Origin: DATARH01 sp035534535
GTDB taxonomy: Bacteria; Pseudomonadota; Alphaproteobacteria; ATCC43930; CGMCC-115725
DNA: 30,005 nucleotides
Direction of reading: 5' to 3'
Assembly: GCA_035534535.1 (NCBI GenBank)
Contig: DATLRS010000079.1
Span: 1-30,005 of the forward strand
Shown here piece after piece: positions 1 to 7,248 of the stretch. How positions within the stretch are numbered: the stretch's first letter is position 1; the number at the start of each line of letters is the position of its first letter. The translations under genes were made by a program, and so were the position numbers. Under the pieces are notes generated by a model that was not told where the DNA came from, made no database searches, and was given only the letters and a program-made list of their open reading frames with translations.

Positions 1-312
1 TCGCACGGCATCGACAGCTTTGCGCTGTTTTTCGCGGCGCCGTTGCCGTGGCCGGTCATCGAGCAGGCGATGGCGGTGCTGACCGCGCTGCGCGGCGCCG
101 ATCTGCTGCGCGTCAAGGGGATCGTCGCGGTCGCCGGGATGCGCGGCCCCGTCGTCATTCACGCGGTGCAGCATGTCGCGCACCGCCCGGTCGAACTCGA
201 AGACTGGCCCGACAGCGACCGCCGCTCGCGCCTTGTCTTCATCACCCGCAACCTGCCGCGCGACACGGTCGAACAGCTGTTCGCGGCCGTCGCGCGCGCG
301 GCTGCCGGCTAG
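1..312 (+). CDS. CobW/COG0523-family GTPase, C-terminal end (partial)
   Basis: The reading frame is open from the first base and ends at TAG 310-312, so only the last 103 residues are present. They match the CobW C-terminal domain: an SFALFF strand at the start, then LLRVKGIVAVAG, GPVVIHAVQHV, and RLVFITRNLPRDTVEQLF near the end. Members of this family are P-loop GTPases that insert or traffic metals (zinc, cobalt) into target proteins in the cytoplasm; the GTPase core would lie left of the window. The metal and client cannot be told from this fragment. The stop codon lies inside the left arm of an inverted-repeat element (309-447), so the last codons may have been shaped by that element. Family assignment is firm; the exact role is open. 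Confidence 0.88.
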   Translation, partial: SHGIDSFALFFAAPLPWPVIEQAMAVLTALRGADLLRVKGIVAVAGMRGPVVIHAVQHVAHRPVELEDWPDSDRRSRLVFITRNLPRDTVEQLFAAVARAAAG

Positions 313-447
313 AGCAGATTTCGGTCAAATTGATCTCCGTCCCATTCGTCATCCCCGGGCTTGTCCCGGGGATCCACGTGGATGGCCGGGACGAGCCCGG
401 CCATGACGCGAAAGGGGGCGATTCAACAGGAGCGAAATTGGCTCTAG
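309..447. repeat. Inverted-repeat element with nested REP-like palindrome
   Basis: The outer arms are 309-333 and 447-423 (reverse complement). Both begin CTAGAGC and share ATTTCG, TC and TTGA at the same offsets, giving 19 identities in the first 25 positions. Nested inside is a palindromic pair at 347-408 that starts CGTCATCCCCGGGC and ends GCCCGGCCATGACG, a form common as intergenic repeats in alphaproteobacteria. The element has no coding capacity. It sits exactly between two convergent genes, and its CTAG termini contain the TAG stop of the CobW-like gene (310-312) and the TAG stop of the aldo/keto reductase (444-446). As RNA it would fold into a strong hairpin on either strand and may act as a bidirectional transcription end. 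MITE-like origin is an inference. Confidence 0.75.
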
Positions 448-1286
448 AGCCTATCCCAGAGCCGGCGGATCTGCTCGCGCTGCGCCGCGTCGGGCAGGCG
501 GCCGAGGCCGGATTTGAGGTCGTCCGCCATATGCGCCGGATTGGCAGTCGCCGGGATGACGCAGGTCACCGCCGGCTCGGCGAGGATGTATTTGAGGAAG
601 AGCTGCGCCCAGCTGGTGCAATCGAACGCGCCGGCCCATTCCGGCAAGGTCCGGCCGCGCACCCGATGCACCATGCCGCCGTTCTCGAACGGCCGATTAA
701 CGATGACCGCAACGCCGCGCGCGGCGGCGACCGGCAGCAATCTTGTCTCGGCGTCGCGGGTCCCCAGCGAATAGGCGCACTGGACAAAATCGATGCCCGG
801 CTCGCTGTCGAGAATGCGCGCCAGTTCGGCGAGCGAGCCGACCGTGTAATGGGTGATGCCGATATAGCGGACCTGCCCCGCCTCCTTCATCCGCCGCAAT
901 GTCTGGAGGTGGGTCCGCCAATCGAGCAAATTGTGGATCTGGATCAGGTCGAGGACCGGGCTGCGCAGCAGCGCGGCCGAGCGGCGCATCTGCGCGATGC
1001 CCTCCTCGCGCCCGCTTGTCCATACCTTGGTCGCGAGAAAGATCTGCGGGCGCACCCCGAGTTCGGCGACGAGGTCGCCGGTCACCGCCTCGGCCGGGCC
1101 GTACATCGGCGAGGTGTCGATCATCCGCCCGCCGCCGGCGACCAGCGCTATCACCGCCGCGCGCGGGCCTGCCCGCGCCGGTGCGTCGGCGCCAACATCG
1201 AAGACCTGCGAGGTGCCGAGCCCGATGACCGGCATTGCCTCGCCGGAAGAGGGAATGGGGCGGGTCATCATCGCAGCAGCTGCCAT
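444..1286 (-). CDS. Aldo/keto reductase family oxidoreductase
   Basis: This 280-residue protein has the (beta/alpha)8 aldo/keto reductase pattern. It starts with MPVIGLGTSQVF and carries the catalytic tetrad as D57 and Y62 (IDTSPMYG), K87 (ATKVWT) and H118 (IQIHN). A late IPATANPAHM segment resembles the NADPH-binding end of the family. Such enzymes reduce aldehydes or ketones with NAD(P)H in the cytoplasm; the substrate cannot be read from sequence. The ATG at 1284-1286 is preceded by GGAGG about 10 bases upstream, which supports this start. It appears to be a single-gene unit, separated from argC by a repeat element and from the CobW-like gene by another. It is slightly short for the family (usually 280-330 residues) but looks complete. 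Confidence 0.9.
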   Translation of the reverse strand: MAAAAMMTRPIPSSGEAMPVIGLGTSQVFDVGADAPARAGPRAAVIALVAGGGRMIDTSPMYGPAEAVTGDLVAELGVRPQIFLATKVWTSGREEGIAQMRRSAALLRSPVLDLIQIHNLLDWRTHLQTLRRMKEAGQVRYIGITHYTVGSLAELARILDSEPGIDFVQCAYSLGTRDAETRLLPVAAARGVAVIVNRPFENGGMVHRVRGRTLPEWAGAFDCTSWAQLFLKYILAEPAVTCVIPATANPAHMADDLKSGLGRLPDAAQREQIRRLWDRL

Positions 1287-1326
1287 GGCGTCGGTTCCTC
1301 CGTTGGACGGCTGTGCACAACAAATT

Positions 1327-1433
1327 CGTCATTCCGGGGGCCGAGCGAAGAGCGGCGACCCGGAATCCATGCGCACCGGCTCGTGTTCCTGGATTCCGGG
1401 TTCGCCGCCTGCGGCGCCGCCGCGGAATGACAG
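1327..1433. repeat. REP-like inverted repeat (GTCATTCC type)
   Basis: The left arm starts CGTCATTCCGGGGGC and continues to GACCCGGAATCC. The right arm, read in reverse complement, starts TGTCATTCCGCGGCG and ends GAACCCGGAATCC. The arms are imperfect inverted copies separated by about 20 bases. The element fills the gap between the argC stop and the aldo/keto reductase start, with no gene of its own. It is of the same general class as the palindromes at 347-408 and 29969-30005 but has a different core sequence. Confidence 0.75.
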
Positions 1434-1469
1434 CGTATTATGCCACGCGAGGCGTGGAGATCGTCTCGG

Positions 1470-2408
1470 CTACGGAGCTTTGCCGTCCAGCCCGAGCATC
1501 AGGCTGAGATTCTGTACCGCGGCACCCGAGGCACCCTTGCCGAGATTGTCGAGCCGCGCCACCAGCACCGCCTGACGGCGCGCCTCGTTGGCGTAGACGC
1601 TCAGTTCGAGGCGGTTGGTGTCGTTGAGCGCCTCCGGTTCGAGCGTGCCGCCGGCCGCCGGCTCGACGACCCGCACATGGTCGCAGCCGCGATAGAACGC
1701 GGCGAGCGCCTCATAGAGGTCGGCGCCGCGCGGCGTCCCCGGCAAGGTGTCGAGATGCAGCGGCACCGAGACCAGCATGCCCTGGCGGAAATGTCCGACC
1801 GACGGCACGAAAAGCGGGCGCCGGCTGAGCCCGGCGTAAAGCTGCGTTTCCGGCACGTGCTTATGTTCGAGGCCGAGCGCATAGAGCTCGAAGGCCGGGC
1901 CGCCGGCGCGGTCATGCGCCTCGATCATCGTCCGCCCGCCGCCCGAATAGCCGCTGACCGCGTTGATCGCGATCGGCTGGTCGGAGGGCACGAGGCCCGC
2001 TTCGACCAGCGGCCGCAACAGGCCGATCGCGCCGGTTGGATAGCAGCCGGGGTTGGCGACCTTGCCGGCGGCGGCGATGCGGGCGCCCTGCGCCGCCGCC
2101 ATCTCGGGAAAACCGTAGGTCCAGGCCGGATCGACCCGGTGCGCGGTCGAGGCATCGAGCAGTTTCGGCGCGTCCGGCCCGAGCCCATCGGCCAGCGCCA
2201 CCGCCTCCCTCGCCGCCTCGTCGGGCAGGCACAGGATGACGAGATCGACTTCGGCCATCATGTCGCGGCGCGCCGCGACATCCTTGCGCAGCTCCGCCGG
2301 CAGGCTTTTGAGCCGCACGCCGGGCAGATATTCGAGCCGGGCGCGAATGCCGAGACCGGTCGTGCCGGCCTCGCCGTCGATGAACACCGCGGGCTGGTTG
2401 CTCGCCAT
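1470..2408 (-). CDS. argC: N-acetyl-gamma-glutamyl-phosphate reductase (short type)
   Basis: ArgC catalyses the third step of arginine synthesis: NADPH-dependent reduction of N-acetylglutamyl phosphate to the semialdehyde, in the cytoplasm. The 312-residue product matches the short (type 2) ArgC. It has the nucleotide-binding GEAGTTGLG loop at residues 12-20, the catalytic cysteine C122 in NPGCYPTG, and GYSGGG and GLEHKHVPE segments typical of the family. I chose the ATG at 2406-2408 because AAGGAG lies just upstream; a GTG at 2471 would add 21 residues that are read through a terminator-like hairpin and look non-native. No other arg gene is next to it; the next gene upstream is an iron-sulfur protein. 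A hairpin followed by five T's lies directly before its ribosome site, so regulation by attenuation is possible. Confidence 0.95.
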   Translation of the reverse strand: MASNQPAVFIDGEAGTTGLGIRARLEYLPGVRLKSLPAELRKDVAARRDMMAEVDLVILCLPDEAAREAVALADGLGPDAPKLLDASTAHRVDPAWTYGFPEMAAAQGARIAAAGKVANPGCYPTGAIGLLRPLVEAGLVPSDQPIAINAVSGYSGGGRTMIEAHDRAGGPAFELYALGLEHKHVPETQLYAGLSRRPLFVPSVGHFRQGMLVSVPLHLDTLPGTPRGADLYEALAAFYRGCDHVRVVEPAAGGTLEPEALNDTNRLELSVYANEARRQAVLVARLDNLGKGASGAAVQNLSLMLGLDGKAP

Positions 2409-2425
2409 TTCCTGCTCCTTCAACG

Positions 2426-2455
2426 AAAAACCCCACCGGGGGCGAACCGGCGGGG
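2426..2455 (-). terminator. Rho-independent terminator-like hairpin in front of argC
   Basis: Read on the minus strand, a 9-bp stem (CCCCGCCGG pairing with CCGGTGGGG, one G-T pair) with a 7-base loop is followed immediately by TTTTT. It lies between the iron-sulfur protein gene and argC, and the T run ends only a few bases before the argC Shine-Dalgarno sequence (2409-2420). It could simply end transcription from upstream. If transcription starts nearer, it could be an attenuator in the argC leader. Confidence 0.65.
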
Positions 2456-2609
2456 CCTTGGCCTGGATCACGAGAGGCTTGCGGTCAGCGACCGGCAGCC
2501 CACCTCGCGCCCACCATCGACGCCCCGCCGCAACGGCGGCGTCGGCGTCGTGCGTGAAGCGCGATGCTCGAATACATGGCGTGCAAATTAAAAGCGAGGG
2601 TCGCGTCCG

Positions 2610-3911
2610 TCAACGATTCCCGGCGAATTCGGCGAGCAGCGCGTCGCGCACGGTGTCGAGGTCGAGCCGGTGCGCTTCGATCAAGGGCGCCGTCTCGACG
2701 ATGATCTCGTCGATGTCGCCGATCAGCTTGAGGCGCTTGTAGAGATCGGCGCTGTCGAGGCCGAGGCCCTCGCCGAGCAGCTCCATAAAATTGACGATTT
2801 CAAAGCTGCGGCCGTCGCCGGCATCGCAGATCTCGCGGTGGCAGGCATGATAGATCGTCGCCAGCGTCGTCACCCCGGCATCGGCGACCGCGGCCAGTTC
2901 GCGCTGCACCAACTCCCGCTTGTATTCGGGCAATTGCGCCAGGCTGTTGGCCTGCGTCCCGACGCGCGGCACATCGATCTCGACCAGCTCGGCTCCCGGA
3001 ATGATCGACAGCAGCGTTTTGACCGCGGCGATGATTTCGGGGAAAACCGGGCGCTCGTGCAGCGCGACCTTCTTTGCGACGCGGCGCTGCATCAGCCCGG
3101 CGAGCCGATCGGCATGGCCGGCGAGAAAAATCAGGAACGGGTTGAGGTCGAACGGCTTGGCGCCGAACTGCAATTCATAATTGGGCAGCGACACCTCGCC
3201 CAACGAGATCTGGCAGGACGGGCACCACGCCAGCACGGTCGAGGCTCCCGCCGACGCGAGCCCGTCGATCGTCGCATAGGCGACCTTGCTGTTGGCCGCA
3301 AAGTCGCCGGCGCGGTACTGGTAGACGCCGCAGCACTGGCCGACCCCACCCATCACCTCGTAATCGACCTCGAGCAGGTCGAGGATGTCGAGGCACAGCA
3401 GCGCGATATGCGGCGTCTTCAGGACGTTGCAGCCGGTGTAGAAAACGACGTCCGGCGGGGTGGCGCGCGCCTCGCGCGACGGCGCAAAGCGCGCCAGCGT
3501 CTCGGCCGGCAATTGCAGCCGCGACAACACCCGCACGCCGCGGCTCATCGTCTGGAACGGCTGGCGCCAGCGCGTCGCCAACGGGCTGGTGCCGGCATTG
3601 CGGCGGGCAAAACCGCGCGCCAGCTGCACCATGAAGCGCGGGTTGATGCCGTGCTTGCAGGCCGGGATGCAATAGCCGCTGCCGCTGCACGCCTCGGCCC
3701 AGCGCGCCGCCGTCGCGTCGCCGTCACCCCCGGTGATCAGGTCGACAATGGCGCCGGCGGTGGCGCTCGGATCGGCCTCGCCGATCCCGGCCGGCCCGGT
3801 CATCGGACAGGCGCGAAAGCAATCGCCGCAGCGGGTGCAGGCATCGGCAATCGCCGCGCCGCGCGCCCGGAATGTATCAAGAAAGCCGTCCGTCTCGGTC
3901 GCCCCGCTCAT
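2610..3911 (-). CDS. Iron-sulfur protein, GlpC/HdrB-like (CCG domain)
   Basis: The 433-residue cytoplasmic-type protein starts with a ferredoxin-like region holding one complete 4Fe-4S motif, C25-x2-C28-x2-C31-x3-CP. A second motif, C75...C81-x3-C85, has serine (S78) where the middle cysteine is expected. A cysteine-rich CCG domain follows: C161, C193-C194-G195, C230 and C233, as in HdrB and GlpC. A second CCG repeat is only faintly recognisable near CHREIC. Related proteins pass electrons between membrane quinones or flavoprotein dehydrogenases and soluble partners. No dehydrogenase subunit is adjacent here, so the partner is unknown. The ATG at 3909-3911 follows GAAGGG on the minus strand; longer upstream reading is low quality. 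Family assignment is firm; specific function is open. Confidence 0.85.
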   Translation of the reverse strand: MSGATETDGFLDTFRARGAAIADACTRCGDCFRACPMTGPAGIGEADPSATAGAIVDLITGGDGDATAARWAEACSGSGYCIPACKHGINPRFMVQLARGFARRNAGTSPLATRWRQPFQTMSRGVRVLSRLQLPAETLARFAPSREARATPPDVVFYTGCNVLKTPHIALLCLDILDLLEVDYEVMGGVGQCCGVYQYRAGDFAANSKVAYATIDGLASAGASTVLAWCPSCQISLGEVSLPNYELQFGAKPFDLNPFLIFLAGHADRLAGLMQRRVAKKVALHERPVFPEIIAAVKTLLSIIPGAELVEIDVPRVGTQANSLAQLPEYKRELVQRELAAVADAGVTTLATIYHACHREICDAGDGRSFEIVNFMELLGEGLGLDSADLYKRLKLIGDIDEIIVETAPLIEAHRLDLDTVRDALLAEFAGNR

Positions 3912-4269
3912 CGCGCGCCCTTCGCCCGCCGTCTGTTCATCTGAACTATAGCGCAGCGCGACGGGGAAAGATCGCACCGCTGTTGCGCCATAATTGAGCA
4001 GCGCGGCACCTGTGATTGTGCAACAGATTGTAACGCCCTCGGGAGCGCCATGGCATCCTCCCGTGCGACGCGCAACGCGCCCGAACCGCGCCGACTGGCA
4101 GTAGCCGGGGCACCGAGCCATGCCGAATTGCATAATAGGACTTCGAATTTCGCATGGGATGGCCGCGTGTTACAAATTGTTGGCAACGCGACATCTGATT
4201 TTGACCGAATGCGGCACGGCGTTCCCGAATATGACGAATGACCGGCGCTGCGGTGAAAAAGAGCTCGCT
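3912..4269. other. Divergent intergenic region, less GC-rich than its neighbours
   Basis: These 358 bases separate the iron-sulfur protein gene (leftward) from the NepR-like small gene (rightward). The region is noticeably richer in A and T than the flanking genes, as expected for a divergent promoter region. I found no convincing sigma-70 or EcfG promoter pair, RNA gene or repeat in it. Open frames here lack ribosome sites and resemble nothing known. Confidence 0.5.
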
Positions 4270-4449
4270 ATGTGTTGTGCGCACAAATTTCGGCCCGTCG
4301 AATGGAACAGCGCGATTTCCTCGGTCGATCGAGACATCCGCGACTTTCTTGCCGGCAAGACCGACGGAGGGGGCATTCTGCATGCTCTCTATGACCGTAT
4401 TTTCGACGAACCGATACCGGAACGGCTGCGCGCGATGCTGCGACGCTGA
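4270..4449 (+). CDS. NepR-like micro-protein (possible anti-sigma factor)
   Basis: The 59-residue product ends with a segment, YDRIFDEPIPERL followed by RAML, that resembles the conserved core of NepR, where a helix is followed by YD....EPVPDRF..LL. NepR proteins are short alphaproteobacterial anti-sigma factors that hold EcfG and are released by phosphorylated PhyR. Size and the position of the motif near the C-terminus fit. The N-terminal half (SSVDRDIRDFLAGKTDGG) is not one I recognise from NepR. No ecfG or phyR gene is nearby, and the same EP.PERL motif also occurs in larger zinc-finger anti-sigma factors, so this could be a relic or a different small family. The start is uncertain: ATG 4270 has only a weak AAGAG upstream, and ATG 4231 is in frame. 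Its stop is 12 bases from the stop of the next, convergent gene. Confidence 0.45.
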   Translation: MCCAHKFRPVEWNSAISSVDRDIRDFLAGKTDGGGILHALYDRIFDEPIPERLRAMLRR

Positions 4450-4461
4450 TCACCGGGCCCG

Positions 4462-5532
4462 TCATTGTCGCGCGGCCGGCGCGGCGAAAAACGCCGGAGC
4501 GTCGGGCCGGGCACGGATCGCGTCGATGAAAAAGCCGGGGCGGTCGCCCGCCGCATCGGCAGGCGGCACGATCCGGGTCCATTCGCGGCAATCGACGAGC
4601 ACCATCGCGGCGCCGCCGGCGGGCGGAGCGGCACTGCTGCAGCGCCCGGTGGCGGCGAACCATGCCGCCCGAGCGGCGATCGTCGCGGCGCTGAACTGCC
4701 TGTCGCCGCCAGCGTTCTGCCAGCGCTCCCAACGCGTACCGCCGAGTTCGCGGGTGAAGTAAAACCGCTCGACATGATCGGCCGTGGCGGGGTTGCTGCC
4801 GCCGTAATGTTCCGAGATCAGCGTCGTCAGGGTGATCGGCCGGCCCTGACCGCGCGCCGCCCGGTAGCGCTGCTTCGCGACGCGCCAGGTCGTGAAGGCG
4901 GCGGCTAAACGGGTCGGGCAAGTCTCCTGCCGCCCGCTCTTTAGATCGTTAAGCCGGGCGACCGTTTCGCCTGCCAGCGGCGCCGGCCGATCGGGGTCGA
5001 ACTCAGCAACAATCCAGGAATGCGTCAGCGCCGCCGCGTCGACGCGGCCGTGGCACGCGCCGACGAACAGCTGAAACCCGGCGCCGCCATCCTCGGTCGC
5101 GCCGATCGCGACGGCATCGGACGACAGGATCGTAATGTCGCCGCCGTCGCTGCCGCTGTCGAATACGCCGAAGCGGCGCCCCCCGCCCGCCCCGAAATCA
5201 AACGAGTGCTCGACCACGGTGCCGAACCCGGCGGTCTCGACCGGAAACGAATCGTGTCGCTGATAGCCGAGCGGCGCCGCTTCGCGCGGGTCGGGCGACG
5301 GCTGGTCGTCCTTATGATAAGGCAGCCGCTCGCCGGGACCGAGATCGCGCTGTGCGACGCAGGCCGGGTTGCCGTCGCTCGGGGCGACATCGGGGAGCAC
5401 CGCGCCGGCGGCGTCGAGGCAGACGTTCTGGATCATAAAATCGCGCAGCGTCGCCGCGTCGGCGACCATCGCGTGCCCCGCGGCGGGCGTGCTCGACAGC
5501 GCCACCGCAAGAGCGACCCCGACAAGCCTCAA
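4462..5532 (-). CDS. Exported protein of unknown family, last gene of iron-permease cluster
   Basis: I do not recognise this 356-residue protein. From the TTG at 5530-5532 it begins with a signal peptide (LRLVGVALAVALSSTPAAGHA), so it should be exported; no later membrane segment is evident. The mature part holds at least six cysteines (NVC, PAC, GAC, ETC, GRC, VDC contexts) and many Asp/Gly-rich turns, which suggests a disulfide-stabilised periplasmic or extracellular protein. The TTG is favoured because GAGG lies about 11 bases upstream and the first ATG (residue 22) would remove the signal. Both GAGG and TTG belong to a 17-bp unit repeated four times. It follows the outer-membrane-like gene and the FTR1 iron permease on the same strand, so a role in iron handling is possible but only inferred from position. 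Confidence 0.7.
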   Translation of the reverse strand: MRLVGVALAVALSSTPAAGHAMVADAATLRDFMIQNVCLDAAGAVLPDVAPSDGNPACVAQRDLGPGERLPYHKDDQPSPDPREAAPLGYQRHDSFPVETAGFGTVVEHSFDFGAGGGRRFGVFDSGSDGGDITILSSDAVAIGATEDGGAGFQLFVGACHGRVDAAALTHSWIVAEFDPDRPAPLAGETVARLNDLKSGRQETCPTRLAAAFTTWRVAKQRYRAARGQGRPITLTTLISEHYGGSNPATADHVERFYFTRELGGTRWERWQNAGGDRQFSAATIAARAAWFAATGRCSSAAPPAGGAAMVLVDCREWTRIVPPADAAGDRPGFFIDAIRARPDAPAFFAAPAARQ

Positions 5533-5588
5533 AAATTGACAAGCCTCAAAAATCGACAAGCCTCAAAAATCGACAAGCCTCAAAAATG
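5521..5588. repeat. Tandem repeat, 4 x 17 bp, spanning a gene junction
   Basis: Four head-to-tail copies of GACAAGCCTCAAAAAT plus one variable base run through 5521-5537, 5538-5554, 5555-5571 and 5572-5588; only the 17th base differs between copies. On the minus strand each unit reads TTTTTGAGGCTTGTC and so contains a possible stop (TGA), a GAGG ribosome-site core and a TTG start. The TGA stop of the upstream gene (5580-5582) is in the outermost copy, and the chosen TTG start of the downstream gene (5530-5532) is in the innermost. Because 17 is not a multiple of three, gain or loss of one unit changes the frame relations across the junction. Confidence 0.95.
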
Positions 5589-6356
5589 GACCTCGTATTC
5601 GAGTTGCCAGCGCAGCGTCCGGCGCGGTGCGCCGGGGGTCAGCCCGAACAGGATGCCGCCGTTCATCTTCAGGTCGCCGATTCCGATCCGGCCGAGATTG
5701 GCGAACAGCTGCGGGCCGATGCGGTGGTCCTGCTCGCTGATCGGGTAGAAATGGCCGAACGGCCCCGGCGTGCCATAGGCCTGGATCCCCGGTTCGACCA
5801 TCGTGCCAAGGTCGAGCCGGCTTTCGAGTGCGTAGGTGAATACCGGCCGGCCCGAGGCGAACCGGCCGAGATCCTTTTCGATGAACAAATTGACCGTATT
5901 GATCGTATGAAAGAATTCCTTGCGAAAGATCGGCCCGAACGTCGTCTCGTTCGGGGCGCCCTTGGTCAGCACCTGGCCGTATTCCCAGAAGAAACCCGCG
6001 TCGAGCCAATATTCGCCGCGATCGGTGAATTGAAACTGGTTTTCCGAGGTGATCTGGGTGAACTTGAGATGGTTGTGCGGTCCCGGCGGGCGATAGGTTT
6101 CGAATTCGACTTCGCTGTGCCAGAAATTGGTGACGCCGTAGCCGATTTCTCCGACGAAGCTCTGCTCGTTGTCCATGCCGCCGCGGCCGCTCATGCCATA
6201 GGAACCGATCGGTTCGAATTCCCATTCGCCATACTCGGCATCGGGCAGGTGAACCTTGAAATCGGCGAGCGCCGCCGCCGGAGCCACGGTGACGGTGGCG
6301 AGCAACAGCACGGCGCGCGCCACAAGCTCTGGCATCTTTCTAAGAATGCGACGCAT
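5580..6356 (-). CDS. Outer-membrane beta-barrel-like protein, unknown function
   Basis: The 258-residue product starts with a signal peptide (two arginines, then ELVARAVLLLATVTVAPAAALA). The rest alternates polar and aromatic residues in short strands with aspartate/glycine turns, and it ends LRWQLEYEVHF with a terminal phenylalanine, the classic end of an outer-membrane barrel recognised by the BAM machinery. I do not recognise a specific family. The ATG at 6354-6356 is preceded by GGGAG at good distance; a TTG two codons earlier is less likely. It lies 28 bases downstream of the FTR1 permease gene in the same direction, so it may supply the outer-membrane or surface part of the same uptake route. 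That role is inference from context only. Confidence 0.72.
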   Translation of the reverse strand: MRRILRKMPELVARAVLLLATVTVAPAAALADFKVHLPDAEYGEWEFEPIGSYGMSGRGGMDNEQSFVGEIGYGVTNFWHSEVEFETYRPPGPHNHLKFTQITSENQFQFTDRGEYWLDAGFFWEYGQVLTKGAPNETTFGPIFRKEFFHTINTVNLFIEKDLGRFASGRPVFTYALESRLDLGTMVEPGIQAYGTPGPFGHFYPISEQDHRIGPQLFANLGRIGIGDLKMNGGILFGLTPGAPRRTLRWQLEYEVHF

Positions 6357-6384
6357 CTGCAACTCCCGGACAAAAAATCGGCCG

Positions 6385-7236
6385 TCATTCCGCGGCGCGA
6401 ACCGCCGCCCCGCCGGCCTGGGGCGGCCGCCGCGCGCCCGAGCCGACCAGGCGCATCAGACCGCCGATCAGGCACAGCGTCGCGACGTAGAACACGACCT
6501 GCAGGCCGGCCGGCTGAGCGGTGTAACCGACCAGCGTGTGCAACACCCGCCCGGCGAGGCTCTGGTCCGACAACAGGAACGAGGTGTCCCACAAATTATC
6601 GCCGAGCGCCGGCAGCAGATTGGCCTGGATCAGAAAGGCGGCGCCCTGCGAAGCGAGTCCGGCGGCCAGCAGCAACACCAGCCAGCTCGTCACCGCGAAC
6701 AGGTGGCGCAGCGGGATGCTGACCAGCCCCCAGTAAAGCGCCGTCCCGGCGGCAGCCCCGAGCACCAATCCGAGGGCGCCGCCGATCGCCATCGCCAGCG
6801 GGCCGCTCTGCCCGGCCAGCGCGATGCCGTAGAGAAACAGCACAATCTCCGAGCCTTCGCGCAGCACCGCCAAGCCCACCGCAAAAGCCAGCGCCCAAAG
6901 CGGCCGCGCTCCTGAACGCACCGCGCTGCCGAGCTCTACCGCATGCCCGGCAAGCTCCTTCCCGTGGCGGCTCATCCACACGTTGTGCCAACCGAGCATC
7001 CCGACCGCCGCAAACAGGATGCCGGCGTCGAACAGTTCCTGGCCCATGCCGGCCGCCGCGGCGGCGATCGTGCCGGCGCCGGCGGCGACGCCGATCGCCC
7101 CCAGCACCCCGGCGCCGACGCCGCCGGCCACCCACAGGCCGCGCCGCAGGGCGCCCCGACTGGCGGCCAATACGATGCCGACGACCAGCGCCGCTTCGAG
7201 GACTTCGCGGAACACGATGATGGCGGTGGGCAGCAT
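6385..7236 (-). CDS. FTR1-family high-affinity iron permease
   Basis: The 283-residue inner-membrane protein shows seven or so hydrophobic helices and the two signature iron-binding motifs of the FTR1/EfeU family: REVLE at residues 10-14 in the first helix and REGSE at 126-130. These glutamates are known in the family to pass iron (usually ferric, coupled to oxidation of ferrous iron) through the membrane. The length is normal for the bacterial family. The ATG at 7234-7236 starts 12 bases after the stop of a cupredoxin remnant, a gene that normally provides the partner protein. The two downstream genes encode exported proteins. The cluster therefore resembles an EfeUO/FtrBC-like iron system in which the cupredoxin has decayed. 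Confidence 0.92.
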   Translation of the reverse strand: MLPTAIIVFREVLEAALVVGIVLAASRGALRRGLWVAGGVGAGVLGAIGVAAGAGTIAAAAAGMGQELFDAGILFAAVGMLGWHNVWMSRHGKELAGHAVELGSAVRSGARPLWALAFAVGLAVLREGSEIVLFLYGIALAGQSGPLAMAIGGALGLVLGAAAGTALYWGLVSIPLRHLFAVTSWLVLLLAAGLASQGAAFLIQANLLPALGDNLWDTSFLLSDQSLAGRVLHTLVGYTAQPAGLQVVFYVATLCLIGGLMRLVGSGARRPPQAGGAAVRAAE

Positions 7237-7248
7237 CGGCGTCGGCCT

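Noticed and set aside
48..1430. Open frame of 460 codons on the plus strand across the CobW end, repeat and aldo/keto reductase
   Set aside because: It runs through two repeat elements and antisense to a clear gene; composition is arginine/alanine-rich and matches nothing.
2409..2471. 21-residue N-terminal extension of ArgC from GTG 2471
   Set aside because: It would translate the terminator-like hairpin; the family start and an AAGGAG site fit ATG 2408.
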